DNA of 64,000 nt from Ciona intestinalis (GCF_000224145.3 NC_020167.2:5687193-5751192); one strand, 5' to 3'. Counted from the first letter of the stretch, positions 36,088 through 48,817 are shown. Program-made: numbers and translations. The notes: a model not told the origin generated them from the sequence alone.

Positions 36088-39000
36088 TCACGTGGCGGCA
36101 TCTGAATTTTGAAGGTTTCCAAATAATAACGCTTCTTGTTCGCGAATGTTCTGATCGTTCGCGCACGACGCTGTATAAACTTGAACCGAATCCTGTGTGC
36201 CGAGTTTCTATGGATGAAAGCGACGTGCTTGTTGTTTAACAAATCATGTAAGGATAAATAAACTTAATAAGACACTTATAATTTTATTCATTACGCACAC
36301 GAGGGCAAACTATGGGGATTTGAAGTTACGATATTAGAATTGATATTACACTTCGGCGGTTTCTTTGATTCAAACTAGAATGATTCTAATACTGTTGGGT
36401 GTCTTGTCAATAGATACACACTATGACAGCACCAAGCTTCGATATACATGATTCTCAAGGTACGAAGCGAGCATTCATATGTTTTACGGTGCCGTCTTAA
36501 CCCAACATAACCTAACCAACGCGTATAAGTAGGGTGGGGAAGATGGGACACCATTTTATGAATACTATCTCGTCCCTTTTGGTAGTGAACAAAAAAAATC
36601 GAGAAGAACTATAAAGCCGTACTCCCACGACTCCAATCAACCGTTGTCGATAAACAGTTATGTGCTACAGGTGTCCCGTCTTCCCCACCCTACTATATCT
36701 TCGTTCACCAGCGGTTATACATTGCATGATGTGACTACACACAAGGTTGCCTAAACTCGGCCAACAATATTTAAACCGTTGATTAATCACCCCACACCTA
36801 CCTTCATAAGTTGTAACTGTCGCTGTGCGAGATAATAAGCTGCACGAGGTTTCGGGGTCACCGGGGTCTCTACGTCACAATAACCAGTTTCCCCAACAGG
36901 GGCCGGTCTGTCTGTAACAATGTCGTTATAATGAGGTTAATGACGTCATACGGATTTTGATATGACGTCGTGGTGAGGTTATTAATTTATTGACTTCATA
37001 ATGTGGTTGAAGTTTAATGACGTCAAAGGGAGGTTGATATTCAATGACGTCATCGTGAGGTTTAATATTCGATGACGTCATCATGAGGTTGGTTATTCAC
37101 CAGACGATTACCCCACAGTAATGCTCGTCTATACTTGATGAATCAGTAAACTTATCTATCGTATCTTAACATAATATGCTTTTGGGCAACCGGGTAATAA
37201 GTTCATCTTGCCTTATGGTAAAAAATATAAAAAGCAGTTGTAAATATCTTCCATCGTATATGCACGAAATGAATTTACGAGAAAAGTTTGTAATTATATT
37301 TCGAGTAGCGTATTTGGCAAAATTAACTTTGCTCAATTAGTTAGTTCGGAGCTTATAACAATTTTATAAATACCTGATTCACTTTCTACGATGTTGCTGC
37401 AGCTTTTACCGTCAGGTGGCGTTGTGAGACGGTGCGACATGGACATTACTTCTGTCGTGCGTTTTGTATCTCCTAAACATGCCAAAAAAATGACGTCATC
37501 AAATTGCGTCACCTCTTACGTCATACTCATTCGAACACACTTACTTCTTTTTAAGCGACAACAAGTCGCAACTGTGACGATTACAACGACTATGATTATG
37601 ACGACACAAGCAGTGATCCCACCCGCCATCACAGGGTTTTTGACTACGTCATCAATCCAAGTTTCCTTCTTCCTGATGACGTCAGTATTGTTGCTAGGCG
37701 ACGGTGTTGTTTGCAAACTGCTGCTATCTGAAAGAGGAAATTGTAAATTCTCAGCTAATCGATTGATTTACCTTTATTAACAGTAACACGAACTCAGGGT
37801 AGGTATATTATCTTAGGTATAGGTATAATAATATCACCGTTCTTTAATTTTAAACAATATTTTACATAACTTATATAGGGTGGGGGAAGATGGGACACCT
37901 GTTCATTCTATTTTATTTTCCAATTTAGTAGTAAGCAAAAAAACATTCAAAGAATTAGGAACATCTATGTTTACAACTCCCATGCACCGTTGTTAATTGT
38001 TTAAAACACGATTAGGATATTTGGATATTCTGTGCTAAAGGTGTCCCATCCTCCCCCACCCTACTATATTATTTAATTTTATATTAGCAGTTTAATGTTA
38101 AATATTAAAACTTCAAAACTACACTCGAGTTTTACCGATTACTTTATACAAGAGCATGAAGCCGCAAGATGCGATGACGTCATTCATTGGCGGTAGTTTA
38201 TACCGCACGGTGGCGATGTTTGCTTGTGACGTCACACTGCGTAACTGTGACCTCATAGCGGTGGTCTTCCACTCGTCAGTGATGGTGAGCAGTTCTCCAG
38301 CAACAAGTTGGGAATAAATCAAACGGAAGCGGAGAAATTTTCCAGGAGAAGTGTAGAACCTCCATACCTTACAATAAAACCATAGTTAATTTGCGGTTGC
38401 ATGTAACTTGCTTTAAACAACAGTCGTTATAACACGGGTATTCCGTAGCACGAGATGAATTTTGGTCAGTTGACCAATTACCCCAACTTCCAAGGACACT
38501 CATAGAGAGCCTAAAGAGTCCGACCCACGGTTTTCATAGTTGCGCAGTTTTTATATAAAAAAAAAACATATAAAAATGTTAATGAATACCAACGATGCTG
38601 AATTTACAGATAATTTGTGCAAATGTGCTTTAATTTATAAATTATCAACGTTTAAAAAATTCATATTTAATTTATTGTAACAGTATACTCACAACTTCGT
38701 TATTATGTCCACACTGTCCCTGCACCGGTGAAGTGAGAACACCCGTGTGATAAGCTTCTACAAAACAACCACACATGCACGGTGATGACGCATTCGTTGA
38801 CGTCATCAGAGAGGCGAATCCGCAACCCGAATTGCTTGGTTGTCCTACTTCAAACTGATACTCGGTGTTTATTCCAGGATCTGTTTTAAATGTTGAACAG
38901 GATATGTGTAAGATGACGACTTGGTGTTGTTTTTACAAAAAGGCATTTCATTAATTCGAAGTTTTCCGATTATTAAACTTCAAAACAGAAATACCTTTAG

Positions 39001-42000
39001 AACAGTGTTGCCCGCCACCCATAGGTTTTGGATTATCGCACGTTCTTGTCCTTCTGCTGAGGGAAACACTGCAAGGTCGTTCACATTGACTCCAATAGGA
39101 CCAAGTAGTCCATGATCCAGATACACCAAAGTCTGCAAAGCATTATGAATGAATAAGTAAATGGAACCTTTTCCCCGGCGCAAGCGGACAGTTCTTATAA
39201 CATAAGGGTTCTCTTTCATACACCGCCTCGTGCCCGCTTACGAGCTACCACGTTTGTAACTTTCTCCAAATTAATTTAGAGGAATTTTTGTTCATGTGTT
39301 TGTGGGTTATTATTTTTTGTGTTATTTTTTATTATTATTATTTTATTATTATTATGTTTTGTGTCTTGCCCAACGACACGTACACCCACAATGGTAGCAG
39401 CGACGAGCCTTTAACCCGTAATCTCTAGGTTAGAAACACGCGCGCTTATCATTTGGCCACATCGTCAAATTGATCTCCCAAAACAACGCAATTTTCGAAA
39501 GTAAAGCTCGGTAAATATGTCAACATCTATACGGAATACATACTTAAACTTGTATTGGCTCGCCTACAGACGGTTCTCATGGCAACCCCAGAAGTCATGT
39601 AGCGGAAACAAACGCCAGGACTGTTGTGTAATTTATCGAATATCGATTGACATTCAAACTCGACGAAATCTTCTGTGGAAAAACAAAACGCTATGTTTGT
39701 TTTAAACATTATTGAAAAATAGGTAAATATATTTAATTCGTCTGAGAAAAAAGAATTTAACCTATACTGTTGTATAGCTTCGTCCATGCATACAGATTGT
39801 ATAACGAGAGAAAATATTGTTCGACACGTGAAATAAGTAAACTCACACCTTCTACTAATGCTTTGAACACAAATATCAACAGATGTTTCGTAACAAACAC
39901 AAAACATGGTACTTACCGTCGCTACGAGTCGTGCGGTTGCCAAGATCGAAAGTCTCCCCGTCGTTACCCATGGCAACGGCCTGTATGACGTCATTGGGAG
40001 GCACACAAGGTGGTCGTTTGTAAAATACTTTAATCGATCCACCTGAAAAAACATCGGTGCTGGTTACAGAGGCAAATACCTTATGAGCGGCGAAATTGAG
40101 GAATAACGTATACCTTGACAATTTGTGACGTCATCAGTGACGTCAAGCGAGTACTCTCCGCTCCAGTTGACTTCCATGACGTTGCTCTCGGCGACTATGA
40201 CGTCACTATTACGCACAGACATGACCAGCTGAGCGACGTAACTACCAGGTTGGTTGAATACGTCACACAAGAAAACGACTGAAGATGGCGGGAATGTGAC
40301 TTCACGCGTTGCCATGACGACTAAAAGGAAAATATTACAAAAACTTTTATGTTAAACTTTATTTCAAAACGTTAAAAAAAGCAAATTAAAATAAAAATTT
40401 ACAAAATAAGTTTCTTTTTATGTGATAACAATGGGCCACCACACACATCTGATTAAGCAAACGTGTTGAAGGTACACAAGCAGGGTTTTACATTACCTGA
40501 ATTATTTCGTAGAAATCGAATAAACGTCGGGTACTGGTTGACCACAGCTGATGAACATAGGATGGGAGGTAACGATACAGTTACCTGGTAATATAAGGAA
40601 AGGGGTTTAAAATAAGCGAAGTTTTTACCAAATCGTATATATAGTGGGGTTGGGGAAATGAGACAATGTTTTATTATACTTTCTGATACCATTTTGTAGT
40701 AAACAATGAACATTGAAAGAGTTAAAAAACCGTATCCTCACAACTCCCATAGACCGTTGTTAAAACACGATCAGTTTATTTGGATAATATGTGCTTAAGG
40801 TCCCCATTTTACCCCCGGGTATACTATATCTCCATAAACGTCTTAAACAAATCAAAGATTCATTTTTCCTGTGAGCATGTTATAAAACAATGAAAACAAT
40901 CTATAATTTTTGATATTTATTAAAAACAATGTTCATTATTATACGCAACCATATCAACACTACCTTTACGTCGGTAGTTGACGCCTCATGTTTTGATTTC
41001 GTCCTGAGTTCGATTTCTGGTCGCTTGGTGGCGCTCACAGTGACGTTGGTCATGACACGTGACTCTGGAATTCGTAATGGTCAGTCGATGCTATCGTGAC
41101 GTCATGTTTTGAAATTATGCGTTAATAATTACCTCGCATGGGGTCTTGAAGGGCGAACCTGTATTCGCCCAAACGTGAAAAGTAACCACAATCGAACACT
41201 AAAGGCGTCCGTTCGTCTCCCTGTGACATAACAATACACAGACAATGAGCGACTAATGTTCCTCCTATGACATCACAATGAAAGCACAGGACAGTTGTAA
41301 GTGACGATTCTTAGACCTCAATCGATCCGTTAGCGAAGAGAAATATTTCTTATGCTGCCGAAGTGGCCAATGAAAAGCATATTTTATCTAACGGAGCATG
41401 TCTGCCAACAAGCAAATGAAACTGGGCAAACACCATCCGTGTACTACTGGTTGTGTTATAGATAGCTATCTTTATACTTAGTATATAGAAATACCTTGTT
41501 TCCGGTTTTACTTGGCACGATCTGGCCCGCCAGGGGGTTTCCCTCCGCTTCGTAATAAAGTTCGATTATAGCCGTTGTTGCGGTTTTGCTTGCCTCTACT
41601 GTGACGTCAGCGCTGAGAGTGGTGATGCGTGACGACGACGATAATCGAATGTCATGTGATCCAGATGAAAATCCGACTAGGATGAATAAACATGAGAAAA
41701 GGATTTTGTAAATTTCAGCAAAACAACACGGCGAGGTATGACGTGCACAAACTTAACGGTATCTTCGGTAACATCTTACTGTCATATTATTTACTATCAC
41801 AGTCTCCTTACTACCATACTATATAGTATGGTTGTACTGTAACCGTGTAATGTAACATAATATAGTAGGAAGGAAAGATTGGACAACTTTTCATTCTGTT
41901 TCGTCCTACGTGGTAGTAAACATAAAGCATCATTCAGGGAATTTTAAAACAGTATCCCGAGGACTTACATATAGGCCGTTGTTTAATTGTTTAAAACCCG

Positions 42001-42388
42001 ATCAAGATAGTTGGATATTGTGTGCTAAAGGTGTCCTATCTTCCCCACACTACTGTATTTTCAATTAAGTTTCCATGTATACCGTAAAAATCCATGTTCG
42101 TTTTAAATAAATAAAACGTAAATAAGTAAAACTCTGTGTAAGCAAAATCCATACACAACAACCACCCACGTACCTAGAATGTGTGGCTACGAAACTTAGC
42201 TTAGAAACCTGGCGGCTAAATAGGCGGGTACGATGATAAGGCCATACATGATTTCAATGGGGGTAATATTACTATACAACTTCAGCGCATATCGGTATCT
42301 CAAATTGCAAAGCAAACTAATGTAATGGTTATGTGTATAGTTTCTTACCTTGCGCTAAGAATGATGCCAGCGCAATCAGTGCTCGCAT
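36088..42388 (-). CDS. thsd1: THSD1-like transmembrane receptor with TSP1 and CUB-like domains, 15 exons, 671 aa
   Basis: Single-pass type I membrane protein. Exons in gene order: 42349-42388, 41495-41676, 41133-41220, 40964-41064, 40497-40584, 40114-40320, 39917-40042, 39544-39672, 38995-39132, 38693-38880, 38136-38367, 37545-37727, 37374-37472, 36802-36911, 36088-36192 (2016 nt, all phases agree). Exon 1 encodes a signal peptide. A TSP type 1 repeat at about 325-366 shows W328-x2-W331-x2-W334-S-Q-C337 and C341, C352, C364. About 402-504 looks like a CUB domain (GVLTSP, a W-F-x-x-SPGKFLRF stretch, and a closing GFMLLYKV). The membrane span is about 539-563. The N-terminal ectodomain aligns by eye with vertebrate THSD1, and the tail has its Y-x-LAQ-x-QL motif. 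Vertebrate THSD1 binds talin at endothelial focal adhesions. The tail here is short, about 108 aa. In the vertebrate protein I know no CUB domain at this place. Confidence 0.88.
36524..36699 (+). mobile_element. MITE copy (family M) in intron 14 of the THSD1-like gene
   Basis: AAGTAGGGTGGGGAAGATGG start and the matching inverted end GTCTTCCCCACCCTACTATA. The inverted ends are nearly perfect. Confidence 0.9.
36935..37100. repeat. Degenerate minisatellite of TGACGTCAT-GTGAGGTT units in intron 13 of the THSD1-like gene
   Basis: Five spaced copies of a motif built on TGACGTC followed by a GAGGTT block and AT-rich linker, at roughly 20-45 bp spacing. Each unit contains the palindrome of a cAMP-response-type element. 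Confidence 0.75.
37871..38070 (+). mobile_element. MITE copy (family M) in intron 11 of the THSD1-like gene
   Basis: TATAGGGTGGGGGAAGATGG start and GTCCCATCCTCCCCCACCCT end; about 200 bp and well preserved. Confidence 0.92.
39140..39465 (-). mobile_element. SINE, near full length, intron 8 of the THSD1-like gene
   Basis: Reverse-oriented: tail of GAATGAAT units at the left, body with CGCCTCGTGCCCGCTTACGA, and the head (ACCCACAATGGTAGCAGCGA, then the B-box-like inverse around GGCTCGTCGC) at the right. In between is a TTATTATT simple repeat at about 39330-39357. Confidence 0.8.
40636..40829 (+). mobile_element. MITE copy (family M) in intron 4 of the THSD1-like gene
   Basis: ATATAGTGGGGTTGGGGAAA start, TTTTACCCCCGGGTATACTA end and the AAAACACGATCAGTTTATTT core. 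Confidence 0.87.
41860..42058 (+). mobile_element. MITE copy (family M) in intron 1 of the THSD1-like gene
   Basis: ATATAGTAGGAAGGAAAGAT start and TCCTATCTTCCCCACACTAC end, with the family core. Confidence 0.88.
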
Positions 42389-44275
42389 ATTTGGCGGCAG
42401 AATAATTTAAATCGTCGCTCGCAGGTCACAAAATAATTTCTCACAAACCTGCAACGTACAAATAGCTGATAAAACGAAGCAGTAAAATGCCACACTGGTC
42501 CCTGAAGCGCTGACCGCCTTGCTATACATAATTTAACGGTGGTTGTGAGCCGTCAGCAAATTGCGCGGATAAACGGATGAGCTGCCTGATGCTTCCGAAC
42601 AAGCAAATAAACAATTTAAACCACCTGCCCGTGTTTCACCATGCTGTTATTGCCCCGTACTGCGTAAAAGCCTGCTTTGTTGTATACAGATTATAATAAC
42701 GGCCGCATTTCTCGGCAATTTGCCACACGGACGATCTGTGCATAAACTTAAACGAAACCTTGGTCGCACGCGGTAAACCAGGTTCTATACTACAACTTAA
42801 GAAGTCGACCTTACCACTATTCCTAACGTTTAATTTGCCAGCCACGTCGAAGCGTGTTAATTTATTGTTCGTGGAAAAACGTTGGAATTTATAACACGCG
42901 AAGTAATCTTACGTCATTAGCTAACTATCCACTCCCCTGTAAAGACGAACACTTGGCCTACTTGTGCGCAACCCTTTTCGTTCAAAAAATATATCAAAAG
43001 TGTGTTCTGTCATTCTCGGCGCGACAGACACGATTTTAAATCAGTACTGAATGCGTACATTGTGATGTCACAAAGTGCTTTTTAGCCCACTATAAAATAA
43101 ACAAGGCTATTGTTGCGACACAAAACGTAATGTTCCATATGTAATCTGGAATCTCTTTATTGCTGCCGCGGCTTCAGTTTTTGCTTCAAGACGCAATAAA
43201 ACTTCGCCCACTCTTTATAGTGCTTTTCTGACTGAACGGTTACGAGCACTGACTTCAAAATTACGGCTGGTGTTGCTAACGACATAGACGAAATTTATGA
43301 CTTGCTCAGCAAGGCACCTCAGTGTTATGAACTTGAAGGTAGCGCCTTAAGCTTTTTCTTATTACTTAAAAAAAGCTGCTATTTCGGAGATAAATCGTCG
43401 CAAGCGTAATCCGTATAAGCAATATCTTATCTTTAACTTAGCTGCAATATATCTGTGGAAAATCTCAACGTACTTCTAATGGCTCACTTCCTCCAGGATG
43501 CGATAAAATTTCGGATCAACCTGCAAGGCCAGCGATTTGACTCTACACTGGGTCGACTGCCCCATAAAATATTGACTTCTTGTCCGAATGTTTGTTCACG
43601 CGTTTACTCTATTACGTCACAATACAAACTACAAAGCAGAGCACACTGAGGCTAATCTACAGCATCTAGTTGCGAGACGTTGTCCGACCCGAGGTCACAG
43701 ACTCGTCTTGATTAATATGGCTACTATGTTTTAATAAACTTAGCCGCCGTATTCTAGCTAACCTCTTGTTTGCGTAGCCAATAACCAACAGCTTACTTTG
43801 TTTGGCGATAAACAAACCCACAGGCCGCACTAGTGAATATACCACACCGGTTGAAATTAAAGGCGAATACACAGACCTTATCGTAACCCCCGAATTTTGA
43901 ACGTGTGGTGTTGGTCGTCTGGTGTAAAGTTTGACGATACTCCACAATCACATGCGTATTGACGTTAGAATAAAGAATCAGCTGAGATAACAAGACTTTT
44001 ATTCGGGAAAGGTCAAAGTATAATTGGTATATGGCTTATGTAAATAGAATATATTACACACGATGACGTAACGGTAAATTATAATGAATACGTCTGTTCA
44101 GTGACAGGTCACGTGCTAATATAAGTGTGTAGTCTTTAAATAAAAGAATATTCCTACAATTATAGGTAAGCGCACGAAACAAGATCTATATTTTTGAACT
44201 GGTCACAGTAATTCCCAAAAATGTTTTCCGAAAGTTCTACAAAAAGTTAAGCGTCAAACAGAAAACATCGACTGT

Positions 44276-44458
44276 ATAAAGTAGGTCGGGGTTAGATGGG
44301 CCACGTGTCCATTCTATCTCGTCCCATTTTCCAGGCAGTAAACTAAAAATATTATAAAACCGTATCTTTCGACGCCCTGTGAGCGTTGCTGATGTTTAAA
44401 TCACGATCAGGATATTACGTGCTTAAGATGTCCCATCTTTCTTCACAGTACAGTATAT
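44276..44458 (+). mobile_element. MITE copy (family M)
   Basis: AAGTAGGTCGGGGTTAGATG start and GATGTCCCATCTTTCTTCAC end; moderately diverged. Confidence 0.83.
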
Positions 44459-45134
44459 TTTTAAAATAATTTAAACCTTTTACAGGAGCTACTTTTTTTA
44501 ACCAATGGCTCTTGATCGCCCACTACCGACGACGGAAATGAGAACGTCATGAGTTCTAACAGTTGGAGGTAAAAAAAGAGCAAGAATAGATGACGAGTAC
44601 GCTAGACAAGTGAGATATAATCACTCAAGTTTGGAATTACGATTGCACACGAATCTGGAGGCTGGAATAACAACGAAAACTGTTTAGGTAGCCTTAATTA
44701 TAAGAGCTCACCCGAACACCCGCTTATATACTACGTAAAGTGCGTTTTCTTACAAAACACCAGCGTTGCTTCAACTTGCGGAAATATGTTAGCTCGGAGT
44801 TTTAATACTTCCTACTTGGGCCCTAAACGTAAAATATGCACAAAAACGATCCGGCCAAAACGAATCACATTTTTTGAAAAGCGGTCGATGATCCAATTTC
44901 TATTGGGACTTCCACTCCTACACAACATATAATTTTTCAGATGTAAGAGTTGTGAGAAATAAAGAACAAACCAGGATATTGTTGCCACCATAGTATACTG
45001 AAGTTGCCATTGTAGCGGTTGGGTGGGCGTCGAGCACAGATTTTATATTATAGTTTAAGTTTACCCAAATTAACTGAATGCATAAAGATTAAATATTAAA
45101 CAGCCGTGTTGCGTAACTATTTTATCTGGCGTAA

Positions 45135-45440
45135 CTGTATTTATGATTGAGCGACACATCCTGCGTGTTCCTATTACCACAAGGAAATGACAGGACAGCC
45201 TGCCATTCTTTGGTGTCAATTATCTCTTCCGTTTTTTGTGTTCGCGCACATGTTCCATATCCTATACAAGCCCTCCTATTTTCTGTGTTGTGAGGGACAG
45301 TATGAGCTGACTTTATACTTTAGCTGTCCTCACGTTTCTCCATAGCCTCGTACCGCTCGTTTGTCCACCGATGAACTGAGCTGTCGACTTCGTGTTATGG
45401 AGTCCTACCATTGAACTGTTACCCAAACCCCCAACACCAC
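45135..45440 (+). mobile_element. LTR-like dispersed repeat, copy 1
   Basis: Shares with 52628-52880 the blocks TTTATGATTGA, TATTTTCTGTGTTG, GAGGGACAGTATGAGCT versus AAGGGCAGTGAGAGCT, CTCACGTTT and GAGYTGTCGAC. Begins near TGT. No internal coding sequence, so if it is an LTR it is a solo one. Confidence 0.45.
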
Positions 45441-45639
45441 GTAAACTTAACGTTAGTATGTGTTCCTTCCGAATAAACTGATCACTCTGATTTTTACTGT
45501 GTTAAGGTTTTGGTGACGAAGATTTAATGAAAATGGCTAGTGAAGATTTTGTGGAAATTGTAGTGATCATTTTGTGGTAAAGGGTACAATGGTGGCAAAA
45601 GCATATAAAAAGGCAGTGATATGATTAAAATAATTACTG

Positions 45640-48600
45640 TTAAAAATCATTTACTTTTTTGCGTCCAATTCCTGTTTCTTTCATTACTTTTAACCACTCT
45701 CCATGTGTTTTTGGGTTAGTTTCTTTGCAATACCAATTCCCATAATATTGTTTGTGATTTTCAGACTCCCGAATCTTTTTGCATTTTCCACACTTAATTG
45801 GTCCAGGTCTATAATATGACCTTCGCACTTTCCCAGCTTGTTCTTCCTTATGTTTCCTTTTCAAGTAATTACGCTTGCTTTTGTTCATGGGTGCGTCAAA
45901 TATGGGCTTGCTTTTGGTCATCGGTGCGTCAAATACATTCATGCTTATTCGTTTGGGAGCAATAGGTATAAGGTAAGCAGGTTGTATGATTAACGGGGTC
46001 TGTTGAATTTTCGCCTCGCCAGTTGTGCTTACGGGAACATTGAATGTAACTGGAATATTTAATGTTATTGGAGGTGGTATTGGTTGTTGTGATGGTATTG
46101 GTTGTTGTGGTGGTATTGTTTGTTGTGGTTGTTTTGGTTGTTGTGGTGGTATTGGTTGTTGTGGTGGTATTGGTTGTTGTGGTTGTATTGGTTGTTGTGG
46201 TGGTATTGTTTGTTGTGGTTGTTTTGGTTGTTGTGGTGGTATTGGTTGTTGTGGTGGTATTGGTTGTTGGGGTGGTATTGGTTGTTGTGGTGGTATTGGT
46301 TGTTGTGGTGGTATTGGTTGTTGTGATGAGGTCATCCCTGGTTGTTCCAAACCAAGACTTCGTTTTAGTAAATCTAGTTCTTTCTTCTTCTCGCTGTATA
46401 AATTATTAGTTATTAGACGAATGAAGAGGTGGAGTAAAGACATCTTAACGAAATAGTAGATGTAGCATGCTTACAGTAGTGTCAATGTAGTGGGATTAAC
46501 TTCTGGCATTTGTATCGTGTATTCAATGAACTGAGGTGGTTTCTTGAATATGGGCTTCAAATTCAAATGGTCTTTGCTAAATTTCATAAATCTCTGACAG
46601 TCGGATAAGTATTGTACAGTTTGCCTCAGCCATTTATCACTATGCATTTCCTTTAATTCCTTGTGCAGTTGAATGGTGCTAAAGCCAGAAGCAGTTTGAC
46701 CAAGCATACTGATAACATAACTGTCACAAGCAGGTTTATATGATAGGAGAACTGGGAACTGTAGTCTGTGGCCAATACATAACTGATTGACAATATTCTC
46801 ATCCCAACTGATGTACTTTTCTTTGCATTTAGAACATTTCAAATGTTCTGCAGCCATGTAGTAACTGTCATCTAAGTCCATCACTTGTTTAGTGTGGTGG
46901 TAAACTCCTGCACTTGTGAGAACCTGAGAGCAGTTTGGATAAGGGCACACCAGCACTGATCGCCAAATTAGTGTCGGCATCCACATAAGTAACTTGTGAC
47001 CAAAGTATCTTGAAGGATTTGGTTGCTCTGTACACCGAAGGGGTGGCTGAGGTGGATACCACCAAAGTTTATCAATTCTGTAATAAATAGAAATGTAATG
47101 TAAAACAGGTTTGAGGCAAAGCAAAAAATATTTATATAATATATATATAGGTTATTATGTGGCCTTAATAAATTCAGCTGCAAGCCAGCAACATATTGTG
47201 GTGTTTCATTTATATTCAATTTAACTGCGTTGTTTATTCGTTTATAATCCGTCCCGCTATTGTTCGGTGATTTAAGGTTTTTAAATAAAATAACAATGTA
47301 GTTGTATTTTGTCATTGAGGTGTTCCATTTAAATAATACCAGTCTCGGCAGTCTGTTTACCTTGCCAAGTCAAGTTCTGGTTTTCCAGTATAAACATTTT
47401 GTTTAAAGAATGTCTGAGCTACCCATGTGTGGTCGACTTTGGGTAAAGTTTGTTGCCAACCACCAGGTAAGAGGGATTCTATTAAAATATTTAAAAGGTA
47501 TCACACACAAAGCTTGTAAGTTATAACATAACATATTTTTTATTTATCTTTTTAAAAATGATAGCGAAGATCATGTTATTTGAAGAACAAATAAAATAAA
47601 TCAACAGCAAAACAACAGCTTTTAAAACAAGCTATTGCTATAGATAAAAATTGTGGTGAAAAACGTCAATTGAAAAGTGGGGCTGTTGCACCTAAGTTTA
47701 TATACAAATTACCTTTATACCCCGCTTTCTGTTTCTGAGAAAGAACACTCCGTTTTGTACCGACCATGAAGTCACTCGAAGCCCTGTATTCATCTTGTGT
47801 AGGTGTCGTACTAAAATTAACACCTTGAATGTTTTCCAACTTTGATTGCTTACTCATGGAGGAAATTTCGTCATCCACAATTTTCATTTTCTTCGAAGCG
47901 GGTGGTTTATTATTCCCCTTTTCTTTTGTCTTCATTAGTTTTTTAACATGTTCTTGCACCTCCCAAAAAGAACAAGCATAGTTCATAAAAGCAGCTTTGT
48001 TTTTACTCAACGGAGCTTCAGTAAAAACCTCAGCACGCATATCACACAGCAACCAAACCGCAAACCCAAATGCATTTTCCAGTATCCATTTGAACGACTG
48101 GTTTCGGAACTTTCCGAATTGCATCAAATACTCCCCAAGAACTTCCACTTCATCATCTGTATTGCCCTGCCTCTGCATTACAGCTTGCATGGCCCGTGAT
48201 CTTACCTAAAAAATAACCATATGTTTAATAAAGATTACCATAAGATGTCCATCAGTAGGACTCGCACTAATTTGGCAAGAATTGGCGACGCCTATTTCAT
48301 TAACATCCAGTCTGCAAAGTACGGCAGGTAGACAAGCAATTTTGTTTACAAACTTTTAGTGATGCACGCCATAATTTCCCACGCACACCAATAACTTAAC
48401 AAAGAAAAAATTACATACTAAATTAAGTAGGATTTCCAAAAGTGGCGATTTTTGACGATAGCATTGGACAAACATAGGTGCACCGTTGGCACAAAAGTTA
48501 CATTTCGAATATATCAAAGTTAACCTGATCAGGAGGAAGACAAAATGTTGGAGAGGATCCATTCTTCTCGTTTTCGTGAATCACCTTTATGGCAGCAGGA

Positions 48601-48662
48601 GAATACTTTAGTCGAATTTCTCCATTGCTCAAACGTCCAAAGATAGGCTGAGCCATTTTCAT
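45640..48662 (-). CDS. Cys-rich uncharacterised protein (resembles DUF6729 family) with Pro/Gln repeat, 5 exons, 701 aa
   Basis: Exons in gene order: 48525-48662, 47713-48205, 47361-47478, 46475-47077, 45640-46393 (2106 nt, phases agree). Start at ATG 48662, or ATG 48656 two codons later. Features: a short N-terminal module (about 65-98) with the GKFRNQSFKWILE pattern I have seen in multicopy fish and amphioxus proteins; a central Cys-containing region (about 250-430) with WWYPP, FGHKLL, and a possible zinc site C294-x4-C299 and C331-x2-C334; 14 repeats of a QQPIPP-like hexamer (475-558); a basic stretch; and a C-terminal C652-x2-C655-x8-H664-x8-C673 motif ending shortly before residue 701. 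No catalytic motif is recognised. Families of this kind are often multicopy and may derive from mobile elements, but no transposase core is seen and the gene has four introns and an intact frame. Name is from memory; function unknown. Confidence 0.8.
46072..46323 (-). repeat. Coding minisatellite, 14 units of 18 bp (QQPIPP repeat)
   Basis: Read on the minus strand the unit encodes Gln-Gln-Pro-Ile-Pro-Pro with variants (QQPKQP, QQTIPP, QQPIQP). The pair QQPKQP-QQTIPP occurs twice, 30 residues apart, showing a larger internal duplication. Length variation would keep the frame. Confidence 0.9.
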
Positions 48663-48817
48663 TTTCAATTACGTTATGAATTCTTTGCAATAAATTTTCT
48701 TTTGAGTAATTAAATACAGACGCCTATCAAAATTGAAAACATTACAATCAATAGTCAATCAAAGTTTTTAACAGAATAATGAAAATTTAGGTAAAACACA
48801 CTATAGACAGTTGCCAT

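Larger units (their letters stand above)
42389..45639. other. Intergenic region between the THSD1-like gene and the Cys-rich protein gene
   Basis: About 3.2 kb: the presumed promoter of the THSD1-like gene near 42389, one MITE (44276-44458), an unclassified repeat shared with 3510-3625 (45025-45140) and an LTR-like repeat (45135-45440). Open frames here are short and without recognisable domains. Confidence 0.5.

Noticed and set aside
36935-37100. CRISPR-like array because of regularly spaced short repeats
   Set aside because: The spacing is irregular, the repeats are degenerate, and it lies in an intron of a eukaryotic gene; it is a minisatellite.
43455-43993. Short open frames on both strands upstream of the THSD1-like gene
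   Set aside because: No domain, no codon pattern, and they overlap each other; intergenic.
46025-46456. Plus-strand open frames of 143, 115 and 74 aa rich in Cys/Gly, Val/Leu or Trp/Leu
   Set aside because: These are the opposite-strand shadows of the 18-bp repeat in the Cys-rich protein gene.
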